From an uncultured bacterium (lineage in GTDB: Bacteria > Verrucomicrobiota > Kiritimatiellia > RFP12 > UBA1067), in assembly GCA_902761035.1 (NCBI GenBank), contig CACWIW010000031.1:1-42514 (forward strand): 42,514 nucleotides of DNA, read 5' to 3'. Positions 7,506-14,889 of the stretch are shown here, in pieces; position 1 is the first letter of the stretch, and each line of letters opens with the position of its first letter. The position numbers and the translations under genes are program-made. The notes below the pieces were generated by a model. It had not been told where the DNA came from. It saw only the letters and a list, made by a program, of their open reading frames with translations, and ran no database searches.

Positions 7506-10319
7506 CTACTTGACGATTATGACGAAACCGCTACAGAAGTAAAGGCCGTCGGACCTTTTGACGACAGAATACCCCCGCCCTTCGTCGCCGCACACGAACT
7601 TGAGCGTATCGAGATTTGACGGCGTGCTGTCTCTCCAGTCAACGATCTTCGTGCCCCGGGGAACTTTCTTCGCGCCGAGCTTGATCTTTACCGTCGCATC
7701 GTTCGCGAACGTGAACGTATTCCTGACCTTTACGCCATTTGTCACCCTCGCACTCCGCGAATACACCGGCCAGCCGAGCGACGTCGGCCACGCGGAGAAG
7801 TCGAGCGTGGAGCCGTCCTGCATCGTCGGGCCGTAGAAGTAGCCGCCGGCCGTTTCGGGACGGAACGTGCCATAGACATTGAGCGCCGCCGTTCCCTGGT
7901 CCCAGTCGCCATTGTACTTTATGACGATGTTGCTTACGGAAAGGTCTTTCTCGAGCCACAAGGCACAATTCAAGTCGATGTTCGCGTTTCGCGCGTTGCT
8001 TGCATTCCTGAACGTATGCAGATAGCCGCCGCTTGTGATGTCGAAGGTTCCGTTCGAGATCGTGGTATTGTTGAGGTAGAAGTGCTTCCCCGCCGAGATG
8101 CCCATCTGGAGCGTCTTGCCGCCGAGATCGAGCGTCGTCAGGCCGTCCGAATCCCTGTAGAAGCCCATGTTGTGCGGCACGGTGACGTATGACCGCTCCG
8201 CTTCCGCGAGCCGGAAATAGAACAACGAGGCGCTGGAAGTTCCAATGTCCGCTCCCGTGTTGGTCAGCGTGCCGCCCTTCAGGACGAACATGTACGACCT
8301 CAAGCCCGTCTGTCCGTTCTGATCGACCGTCGCCCCGGGGAGGATTTCCACATCCGCATATTGAACCGTCGTGTTTTCATACTGATGGCCTCCGCCAAGT
8401 TCGTTGAAGTATCCGTCGTGCTGGTTGTGTGCAGTGGAAAGCTTGACCGTGCCCGCCGCGATTTCGTTGCCGCCCGTATAGGGCTGATTGAGCTTGGTGG
8501 GAACGAATGTGCCCGCACCGCGCTTCACGAACCTCAGGCTGCCGGAAAGCGTCACGGACGTGTTCTCAACCGTCTGGCCCGAAGGCACGTCGATGACCAG
8601 CTGTCCGCCCGGCGACGAGGAATCCGTTATGGTGGACTCGTTAAAAGTCGATATCACAGAACAGGGAATCGTCATCGTATTGCCCTTCAGGTCTATCGTC
8701 GTGCCATCTCCCAATATGAAACCGAGCCCGGACAGATCGATTTCATCCGTGCCTTCCGCCAGAGAAAGCCCCGTCAGGACGTATGCCATCGGCGTTATCC
8801 CCAAGTTCGCGTTCGTCAGCACCGCGTACTCGGCAAGGGAACTGAAATGCACCTGCATGCTGGACGTCACCCCTTCCGTCCACTCGTGGGGGAACGGCGT
8901 CCCATCCGCCAGATAGTAGTCCCACTTGTCATCCCCTTCCTTTTCGAGATTCCATACCGCGTATGCCGGAGCGAGCGTCGATTTGACGTAAAGCCCGTCG
9001 CTGAGCTTTACAGCCTCCACGTCTGGCGTAACCGTCGCAAGGGAAAACGTTGCGCCGGGGCTCGAGAACGAAGGCCAGGAAACGAGCTGTTCGCCGACTT
9101 GAAGTTCACGTGCGCCGGTATCGACCGTCACGGTTGATCCTGCGTAGAACGTCGTGGCCGAGGCGTTGAACGTCCTGTTCGTGAAATAGCCGAGGTCGAG
9201 CGTCGTCGCCGTGTGGCCGCTCGCTCCAAGCGTGACTCGCATTGTCGGATAGGAACCCGTGTAGTTCAGGTTCGGCGCGTATTTCTCGTACACGACAATC
9301 GTCTGTTTGTCTTCCTGATTCGCCGCGCGCCCTGCATAACTGCCACTCGGCTCGAACACGAGAGACTTCACTGGAGAAACCTTATTGCCGTTCTGGTCGA
9401 TTGTCCCGCGCACGATGAAGTCGCAATCGGGTGCGCTGCTGTCACCCATGGACATCTGAAACCCGGTATTTTCGGCTACGACTATGGTCCCGTTGCCGGA
9501 ATACGTCCCCACCCAGCACATGAACTTGCGTCCATCGGTGAAATTGGTGAATGTCAACGAGTGCCCATTCATGGTGATGGTAAGTCCGACATAGCTGTTG
9601 TTGTTCCTATAAAAACACATCCCCCACGGATAAGGGCCGCCGATGGAAGCATCTGCTGAAAGATTCAGCGCACGAAGATAACCGACCCAGTTCGGCAAGT
9701 TCCATCCTGTCTCGGTAGATTCGTTATTCACCAACGCACCATTGCCGTCCGGCCCGTTGCCAGCAATGTCATACCTGTAGTTATGGGAACTAGTCCATAT
9801 ATTATTACCGGATTTTCCCCAGCCTTGGATATCCGCCGCTCCACCGTCTTCGACCTTGATTAAGGACTGGTTCGCACCCCATGGTGTCTCATACGAACGG
9901 GTTCGGGTCAGCAGGCCACCTTTCACAACGATCGATGTCGTGTCTGCTGCACCAAAGCCCGCATTCGTCTTCGACATCTTGAGCGTCCCCGCGCCGGTCT
10001 TCCACACCTGCAAATTCGTGCCGCCCGTCAGCGTCACGGCGGTGTTGTTGACGGTGACACCCGAATCGACGTCTATCTCGAGGACGCCTCCGGTGGCGGA
10101 AGAGGTGATCGTACCGGCCGCCGTGCCGAGTCCCTTCACGGTCAGCTTGTGCCCGGCGAGATCGACCGTCACGCCTGAATTGACCGTCAGCGCCGCATCA
10201 ACGCTTTCATCTTCGGTCAGCGTGTAGTCCGCCGCAACTGGGTTGTCTATTGCCCACGACGGCGCAGCCGCCGCTACGCAGATTGCCGCAATCGCGGCGC
10301 GAATCATCTTTGCTTCCAT
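7506..10319 (-). CDS. Large secreted autotransporter-associated beta-strand repeat protein
   Basis: A 937-residue surface or secreted beta-solenoid protein. The true start is ATG 10319: AAAGG lies 8 nt upstream, and the protein begins MEAKMIRAAIAAICVAAAAPSWA, a clean signal peptide; the open frame extends 54 codons further upstream without reason. Two halves repeat the same plan: a strand such as GVTVDLAGHKLTVKG or GTTIDLKGNTMTI, 'ITSSATGGVLEID' or 'DSSSPGGQLVIDV', 'NTAVTLTGG' or 'NTSVTLSGS', then 'KTGAGTLKMSKTNAGFG' or 'KRGAGTFVPTKLNQPYTGG', the hallmark of PATR repeats. A link (YAVWNLEKEGDDKWDYYLADGTPFP) separates them. No C-terminal autotransporter barrel is present; the protein ends GFVIIVK, like the gene at 3387. 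Own promoter at 10466-10495. Likely role: adhesion or substrate contact (inference). Confidence 0.82.
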   Translation of the reverse strand: MEAKMIRAAIAAICVAAAAPSWAIDNPVAADYTLTEDESVDAALTVNSGVTVDLAGHKLTVKGLGTAAGTITSSATGGVLEIDVDSGVTVNNTAVTLTGGTNLQVWKTGAGTLKMSKTNAGFGAADTTSIVVKGGLLTRTRSYETPWGANQSLIKVEDGGAADIQGWGKSGNNIWTSSHNYRYDIAGNGPDGNGALVNNESTETGWNLPNWVGYLRALNLSADASIGGPYPWGMCFYRNNNSYVGLTITMNGHSLTFTNFTDGRKFMCWVGTYSGNGTIVVAENTGFQMSMGDSSAPDCDFIVRGTIDQNGNKVSPVKSLVFEPSGSYAGRAANQEDKQTIVVYEKYAPNLNYTGSYPTMRVTLGASGHTATTLDLGYFTNRTFNASATTFYAGSTVTVDTGARELQVGEQLVSWPSFSSPGATFSLATVTPDVEAVKLSDGLYVKSTLAPAYAVWNLEKEGDDKWDYYLADGTPFPHEWTEGVTSSMQVHFSSLAEYAVLTNANLGITPMAYVLTGLSLAEGTDEIDLSGLGFILGDGTTIDLKGNTMTIPCSVISTFNESTITDSSSPGGQLVIDVPSGQTVENTSVTLSGSLRFVKRGAGTFVPTKLNQPYTGGNEIAAGTVKLSTAHNQHDGYFNELGGGHQYENTTVQYADVEILPGATVDQNGQTGLRSYMFVLKGGTLTNTGADIGTSSASLFYFRLAEAERSYVTVPHNMGFYRDSDGLTTLDLGGKTLQMGISAGKHFYLNNTTISNGTFDITSGGYLHTFRNASNARNANIDLNCALWLEKDLSVSNIVIKYNGDWDQGTAALNVYGTFRPETAGGYFYGPTMQDGSTLDFSAWPTSLGWPVYSRSARVTNGVKVRNTFTFANDATVKIKLGAKKVPRGTKIVDWRDSTPSNLDTLKFVCGDEGRGYSVVKRSDGLYFCSGFVIIVK

Positions 10320-10440
10320 ACTTTTTGCCTTTCTATCCTTTGTTGAAGATTGGGTGTGTGCAATCATACGCGGCGTCGTTTCCGATGCCGTTCCATGCCT
10401 CTTCAATGCCGCCATTTGCAATTTGCCTTTCAAATCCGCA

Positions 10441-10508
10441 GGTCTCCCCATGGAAGTTTGAAGATATGTTAGCACATTCATCCGTGATTAGTCAATCCCC
10501 TCACGCGG
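10441..10508 (-). promoter_or_regulatory. Shared-type promoter and leader of the surface protein gene
   Basis: -35 TTGACT (10495-10490), 18-nt spacer, -10 TAACAT (10471-10466). The transcript leader then contains CTTCCATGGGGAGACC (10456-10441). Both the core and the leader block recur upstream of the operon starting at 18470 (see 18499-18570). Upstream of the -35, the block ccctcacgcgg is also shared. Confidence 0.78.
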
Positions 10509-10517
10509 ATTCAGTGT

Positions 10518-10757
10518 AACGCGGGCGCATCTGCGTAATTCACCGCCGAGCCTTCTGATGTTTGGAAACAACTATTTGAAACAACTTGCCTTTGGCGCAC
10601 GGGCTAACTCGCCCGTGCCCATTTGCAGGTCCTCAAACTACCACATTTCTGAATGTTCAAGGTGCGCCCGCAGGATAATGTTGTTCTTGACAGTTGTCAT
10701 GGTTGTTTCCAAATCCCAATACGTATGGGTGAAAAACTCAGATGCGCCCGTGTAACG
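10518..10757. repeat. Foldback (MITE-like) element with about 55-bp imperfect inverted arms
   Basis: The left arm (plus, from 10519) and the reverse complement of the right arm (from 10757) align: GTAACGCGGGCGCATCTG vs GTTACACGGGCGCATCTG, then TTCACC in both, then a perfect 12-bp TTTGGAAACAAC (10561-10572 vs 10713-10702). The two arms are equidistant from the centre at about 10638. An inner 8-bp hairpin gcacgggc/gcccgtgc lies at 10597-10618. The right arm contains the last codons of the GH95 gene. No coding sequence is seen between 10520 and 10737. Confidence 0.65.
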
Positions 10758-13107
10758 CGCGCCCCTTAAACCGCACCACGGGGCGAGGGCCGGCGTTGGG
10801 ACCTGGGCGCAGTTCGACCTTCACCGGCTGGCCGTCCTTCCATTCGCAGTCCACCATCCAGCCGCCACGCGCGCAGAGGCCCTTGAACGAACCCTGTTTC
10901 GCCCACTCCTGCGGCAGGGCCGGCAGGAGGTCGATTCCGCCGCGATGCGACTGCATGAGCATTTCCGCGATACCGGCGACGGCACCGAGGTTGGCGTCGA
11001 TCTGGAACGCCAGACCACGGTCCTTCGAGACTTGGAAGAGGTTGTTGTAGAGGCTACCCAAGTCTGCGTACGAGGAGAACCTGCGCATGCTTCCATCTGC
11101 GTTCACCGCAACTGTCGTCAACCTCTTCAGCGGGGCGTACGCACGCTTTGCCTCCCCGCAACGCGCCCAGAGGCACACGCGCCATGCGAGCGACCATTGG
11201 CCGCCGAGCCCGCGCGCGGCAAGGGACACCTTCGCCGCCTCGAAGAGCGTCGGCGTCTCGGGCGTGACCTGGTCCGACGGATAAAGCGCGTAGAGATGGC
11301 TGGTGTGTCCGAAATGGTCGTTCGGATCGTCGATGTCCTGCCGCCATTCCTGAAGCTGTCCCCAACGTCCGATGTGGGTCGGCTCCACGTCGGCGGCGAC
11401 GCGGCGCAGCTTTTCCGCGTATGCCTTGTCGCCACCCAGGATCTCCGTCGCCTCCGCGACGGCCGAGAGCATGTCGCGTGCGAGCTGGTGGTCGATGGCG
11501 TTGCTGGGCATCACGGCCCGTTTGTACGGCTTCGCGATGTTTTCAGGCGACATCGAGGGGCACACGGTCAGCTTTCCCGTATTCGGATCGCGCGTCATGT
11601 ACGAGACGAGGAAGTCCGCCGCACCCTTCAGCGTCGGGTAGTGCCGGGCAAGGACGTCGCGGTCGCGCGTGTAGAGCCAGTGGTACCAGATGTGCATCGC
11701 GAGCCACGTGCCGCCCGTCGGCCACATCCCGTAGCGCGGGGACGACGTAGGGGCCACCCATCGCCAGAGGTCGGTGTTGTGGTGCGTCGTCCAGCCGTCC
11801 GCCTCATAGACGTCGTGCGCGTATTCGCGGCCCGTCACGGCAATCTCGTCGCACAGCCGCCAAAGCGGCTCCGCGAGGTCGCCGAGGCCCGTCACCTCGG
11901 CGGGCCAGTAGTTCATCTGCGTGTTGATGTTGATCGTGTAGTTGGATCGCCATGCGGGGCGCATGTCCTTGTTCCAGATGCCCTGCAGGTTCGCCGCCTG
12001 GGTGCCGGGCTGCGAGGACGAGATGAGCAGGTAGCGTCCGTAGCGGAAGAGGAGCGCGTAGAGGTAGAGGTCATCGCCCTTGCCGTCGTTCGCGGCAATG
12101 CGCTCGTCGGTGGGCATCGACGGATGCGCGTCGGGCCCGAGCGAGAACGTGCAGCGGTCGGCCTGCGCGCGGTAGAACGCGACATGCGCCGCACGCGCCT
12201 TCTCGTAGGGCGAGCCGAGCGCCTTCCCGAGCGCGGCGCGGCATTTCGCCGTCGGGTCGCCGGTGAGGTCCCGGAAGTTTCGGTAGTTGGTGGCGATGGC
12301 CATGTAGATCGTCGCCTCGTCCGCGTCCGCGACGACGATCTTGTCGCCCGCTGCCTTCGCCGTGCCGCCCTTCACGCGCACGACCGCGCGCCCTTCGTAT
12401 TTCAACGCGCCGCCCGCCGTCACGCCGCGCACGACGAGCGCGCCGTCCTCCACCGCGCACGACGCCGGACGCGGGGACTCGACGGACACATCGAACGCGA
12501 TAGCACCGGGCCGGTCTGCCGCGGCGCGGTAGATCACCACGTCGTCCGTGAAACTCGCAAACGTCTCGCGCGTGAAGCGGACACCACCGCGCGCGAATTC
12601 CGCGCGCGCCACGGCGTCGTCGAGCGAAAGCGACCGGCGAAAGTCCTTCGTTTCGCCTTCTGGCAGGACATGACGAATCCTGAGGGTGCCGAACGGCTGG
12701 TAGGATGACGTCTGCGGCAGCTTGCCCGGCAAGGCCGCGTTGCCCTTCACGATCTCGCCCGCGAAAAGCAGCTCGCGGCTCCTCTTCAGCATTGCGGGCG
12801 TGATGGGCTCGTTGCCACGCCCGAACGGACGCCCTGTCCAGATGGTGTCTTCGTTCAGCACGAGGCAGTCGCTCTCCACGCCGCCGAACGCCATCGCGCC
12901 GAGGCGGCCGTTCCCAAGCGGCATCGCCTCGAACCAGTTCCGGGCCGGCTGGCGGTAGGACAGCGTGAACGGCTCCGCCGCGCCGGGCGAAACCGAGCTC
13001 GCTTGCGCATCCGCGCCCAACGCGGACAACCCGCCAAGCGAGAGGGCGAAAGCACCTCCCGCGCTCAAAAATGTCCGACGATCAAGCAATCCAAGTATTC
13101 TTCCCAT
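10738..13107 (-). CDS. Tat-exported GH95 alpha-L-fucosidase
   Basis: A 789-residue enzyme predicted to hydrolyse terminal alpha-1,2-L-fucose (inverting). Start ATG 13107 has GTGGAGAAG just upstream; a longer TTG-initiated frame has no support. A twin-arginine signal (LLDRRTFLSAGGAFALSLGG) directs folded export. Family blocks in order: RNWFEAMPLGNGRLGAM and NEDTIWTGRP (N-terminal beta domain), NINTQMNYWPAEVTGL (the Asn pair used with the catalytic base), PSMSPEN (catalytic Glu region) and FQIDANLGAVAGIAEMLMQS (Asp region). All key residues known for GH95 appear intact. It lies 22 nt downstream of an ATPase gene that seems to be an insertion into the GH127-GH95 operon. The last codons fall inside a foldback element. 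GH95 also includes some galactosidases, so sugar specificity is inferred. Confidence 0.9.
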   Translation of the reverse strand: MGRILGLLDRRTFLSAGGAFALSLGGLSALGADAQASSVSPGAAEPFTLSYRQPARNWFEAMPLGNGRLGAMAFGGVESDCLVLNEDTIWTGRPFGRGNEPITPAMLKRSRELLFAGEIVKGNAALPGKLPQTSSYQPFGTLRIRHVLPEGETKDFRRSLSLDDAVARAEFARGGVRFTRETFASFTDDVVIYRAAADRPGAIAFDVSVESPRPASCAVEDGALVVRGVTAGGALKYEGRAVVRVKGGTAKAAGDKIVVADADEATIYMAIATNYRNFRDLTGDPTAKCRAALGKALGSPYEKARAAHVAFYRAQADRCTFSLGPDAHPSMPTDERIAANDGKGDDLYLYALLFRYGRYLLISSSQPGTQAANLQGIWNKDMRPAWRSNYTININTQMNYWPAEVTGLGDLAEPLWRLCDEIAVTGREYAHDVYEADGWTTHHNTDLWRWVAPTSSPRYGMWPTGGTWLAMHIWYHWLYTRDRDVLARHYPTLKGAADFLVSYMTRDPNTGKLTVCPSMSPENIAKPYKRAVMPSNAIDHQLARDMLSAVAEATEILGGDKAYAEKLRRVAADVEPTHIGRWGQLQEWRQDIDDPNDHFGHTSHLYALYPSDQVTPETPTLFEAAKVSLAARGLGGQWSLAWRVCLWARCGEAKRAYAPLKRLTTVAVNADGSMRRFSSYADLGSLYNNLFQVSKDRGLAFQIDANLGAVAGIAEMLMQSHRGGIDLLPALPQEWAKQGSFKGLCARGGWMVDCEWKDGQPVKVELRPGPNAGPRPVVRFKGRALHGRI

Positions 13108-13129
13108 TTTGCTTCTCCACGTTTCCTTT

Positions 13130-14557
13130 TTATTCAAACAGTCGCTCTACCGGAATTGCAAAATCGAGCAGATGATCTGTGCGAATGGACGAAGCAAGAC
13201 GGCCGTCATACACGAGCACGGTGCGGACGGACATACCCGAACGGAAACCCACGGCATGGGCTTTGTCGTTTATCTCGGAAACCACGTCCAAACCGATGCT
13301 CTCACGGCGTTTTATTTCCACCAGATACGCCGTTGTCCGTGTCTGGAGCAGGAGATCGACCTGAACGCCGCCAAGGTCCGCAGATTTCGCGCGGCGATAC
13401 GGCGCGGCGGAAAGCAGCGACGCTCCGTCTATTCCGAGCATTGGAAGCAGTGCTCTGTAATTTGAGATCACGAGGTTCTCGAACTGAAGCCCCTTCATCA
13501 CGTCCCACCCCTTCAGCTCCGCAAGCGATCCGCACTGGAAAAGCTCCGCTTCAACCTCCTTGGCGTGCGGCTCGATGTGGTGTAAGTAGAATCGCGCGTA
13601 ATTGTCCTTGAGCCTATACCGCACGATGCGTCCCACCCTTCCCGTACAGGGGTTGACTCCGCCATCCTTCGCGACGAACCCGGCAAGTTCCAATTCGGAG
13701 AGATGTTCCACCAGGTGCCCGTTCCGTTCAATGCCGAGCGTCTCCGCGATTTCGGCAGCGGATTTCGCCCCGTATGCGATCGCCTTGAGCAACGCCTTTC
13801 GCATCTGCGACTTCTTCCCGAATATCTGGCTGAATATCTGGTTGAAGTCGCGGAAGAGAATACCCTCCCGCGTGAAACACAGCTGTCGAATGTTCTCGTC
13901 TGACGAAACGCCGGGATTGATCTCTTCAAGATACTTCGGGACGCCGCCGGTCACGGAAAGGACATCCAGAACCTCGCCTATGGAAACGCGCTCCGCCGCC
14001 GTTCCCCAAAACGCCCTGCAGACTTGAAGCGGAAGTTCGTCTATGACAAAATCAAGCGAGTCGCGCCCGGCAAAGCCAGTCCCGTTCAAGATGTTCTCCG
14101 CAATCCAGCTTGAAACGCTGCCGCAAAGAACAAGGACGAAGTTGTTTCTGGTCTTGAAGAACCTGTCCCATGCGATCTTGAGCGTTCCGGCGAAGGAAAC
14201 GTCATAGCCGCCCATCCATGAAATCTCATCAAGCAACACGACAAGACGTCCATCCCTTGGAAGCGAATTGCCGAGCATCTGGAAAGCCTGCAGCCAACTC
14301 GACACGGCCACGTCAGGCGCGTTCGTCTGCATGGACAGCTGTTCCATGAAACTACGCAACTGCACCTTGTTATTGACGCCTTCGCCCGGAGCTTGTCCCT
14401 CAATTGAAATGAAATGGTCGGAAGAACGCCTTGCGAACTCCGCCACAAGCGTCGATTTGCCGATTCGTCGCCTTCCACGAACCGTCACAAGGGAAGGCGT
14501 TGACTTCTGCCAAAGCCCATCCAGCCTATCTAAAATTGATTTTCTTCCTACGAACAT
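13130..14557 (-). CDS. ATPase_2 / DUF234 family protein (P-loop ATPase, winged helix, PD-(D/E)XK-like C-domain)
   Basis: 475 residues, cytoplasmic. The N-terminus MFVGRKSILDRL leads into a STAND-like P-loop ATPase of the archaeal ATPase family: Walker A in VRGRRRIGKSTLVAEF, Walker B in LVVLLDEISWM, sensor region VLVLCGSVSSWI. A winged-helix segment follows (KSAAEIAETLGIERNGHLVEHLSELELAGFVAKD). The DUF234-type C-domain shows VDLLLQTRTTAYLVEIKRR, a D-...-E-x-K restriction-endonuclease-like core. Function is unknown for the family; DNA binding or cleavage is inferred. Promoter TTGATT-17-TATCAT at 14586-14614 overlaps a palindromic repeat array, suggesting autoregulation. Gene and array are bracketed by a 75-bp duplication of the GH95 leader, so the gene is probably a later arrival in this glycan operon. 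Confidence 0.85.
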   Translation of the reverse strand: MFVGRKSILDRLDGLWQKSTPSLVTVRGRRRIGKSTLVAEFARRSSDHFISIEGQAPGEGVNNKVQLRSFMEQLSMQTNAPDVAVSSWLQAFQMLGNSLPRDGRLVVLLDEISWMGGYDVSFAGTLKIAWDRFFKTRNNFVLVLCGSVSSWIAENILNGTGFAGRDSLDFVIDELPLQVCRAFWGTAAERVSIGEVLDVLSVTGGVPKYLEEINPGVSSDENIRQLCFTREGILFRDFNQIFSQIFGKKSQMRKALLKAIAYGAKSAAEIAETLGIERNGHLVEHLSELELAGFVAKDGGVNPCTGRVGRIVRYRLKDNYARFYLHHIEPHAKEVEAELFQCGSLAELKGWDVMKGLQFENLVISNYRALLPMLGIDGASLLSAAPYRRAKSADLGGVQVDLLLQTRTTAYLVEIKRRESIGLDVVSEINDKAHAVGFRSGMSVRTVLVYDGRLASSIRTDHLLDFAIPVERLFE

Positions 14558-14585
14558 CGCCTATGATCCTCAATCAGCGGGCACC

Positions 14586-14614
14586 ATGATATCACAATTT
14601 GGGCACGAAATCAA
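14586..14614 (-). promoter_or_regulatory. Promoter of the DUF234 ATPase gene
   Basis: -35 TTGATT (14614-14609), 17-nt spacer, -10 TATCAT with TG extension (14591-14586). The -35 overlaps the first half-site of the inverted repeat at 14601-14611, an arrangement expected for repression. Confidence 0.65.
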
Positions 14615-14692
14615 CCCCACAGCATATTTCGTGCCCGAAAATGCAATGTGGCTTTCGGGCACGAAATATCCCTATGGGTCATTTTCGTGCCC
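14601..14692. promoter_or_regulatory. Two inverted-repeat pairs with exact 56-bp period (operator-like array)
   Basis: Half-sites gggcacgaaat at 14601-14611 and 14657-14667; inverted half-sites atttcgtgccc at 14626-14636 and ttttcgtgccc at 14682-14692. Both pairs have 14-nt unrelated spacers (caaccccacagcat, atccctatgggtca). Start-to-start spacings are 25, 31 and 25 nt. Confidence 0.8.
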
Positions 14693-14779
14693 GTTTGGTG
14701 AATTGCCAAGCGAGAGGGCGAAAGCTCCTCCCGCGCTCAAAAATGTCCGCCGATCAAGCGATCCAAGTATTCTTTCCAT
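14672..14779 (-). pseudogene. Truncated duplicate of the GH95 Tat leader
   Basis: From ATG 14779 (TAGGAGTG upstream) the frame reads MERILGSLDRRTFLSAGGAF and continues ALSLG, then unrelated residues to a TAG at 14674-14672. The first 75 nt differ at only four positions from the start of the GH95 gene (13107-13033). After codon 25 it runs straight into the inverted-repeat array. It looks like the original 5' end of the GH95 (or a sister) gene, separated from its body by the ATPase insertion; the functional GH95 gene has its own second copy. Confidence 0.75.
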
Positions 14780-14805
14780 TAGCCATCACTCCTAAACGCA
14801 GTTTT

Positions 14806-14889
14806 CTACGGCCGGTCCTTCTCCACGACGCGGCCGGGAAGATGTCCCTCCGCCGTGTACGACACCTTGCCGTCCGCCGCAATCAGTTC
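14806..14889 (-). other. Coding-like tail after the GH127 stop, in the +1 frame
   Basis: Directly after FFPWTK-stop, the +1 frame reads NELIAADGKVSYTAEGHLP and continues GRVVEKDRP to a TAG at 14808-14806. Codon use is like the neighbours. It may be an out-of-frame C-terminal extension of GH127 or the remains of a deleted gene. Confidence 0.4.

Noticed and set aside
10945..12708. Long plus-strand open frame opposite the GH95 gene
   Set aside because: Arg/Val-rich mirror of a GC-rich gene, no domain, no start signals; the same applies to the long frames opposite 16629-18380 and 35521-37284.
14601..14692. Mini CRISPR array
   Set aside because: Only two units, the repeats are inverted pairs rather than direct repeats, and no cas gene is present.
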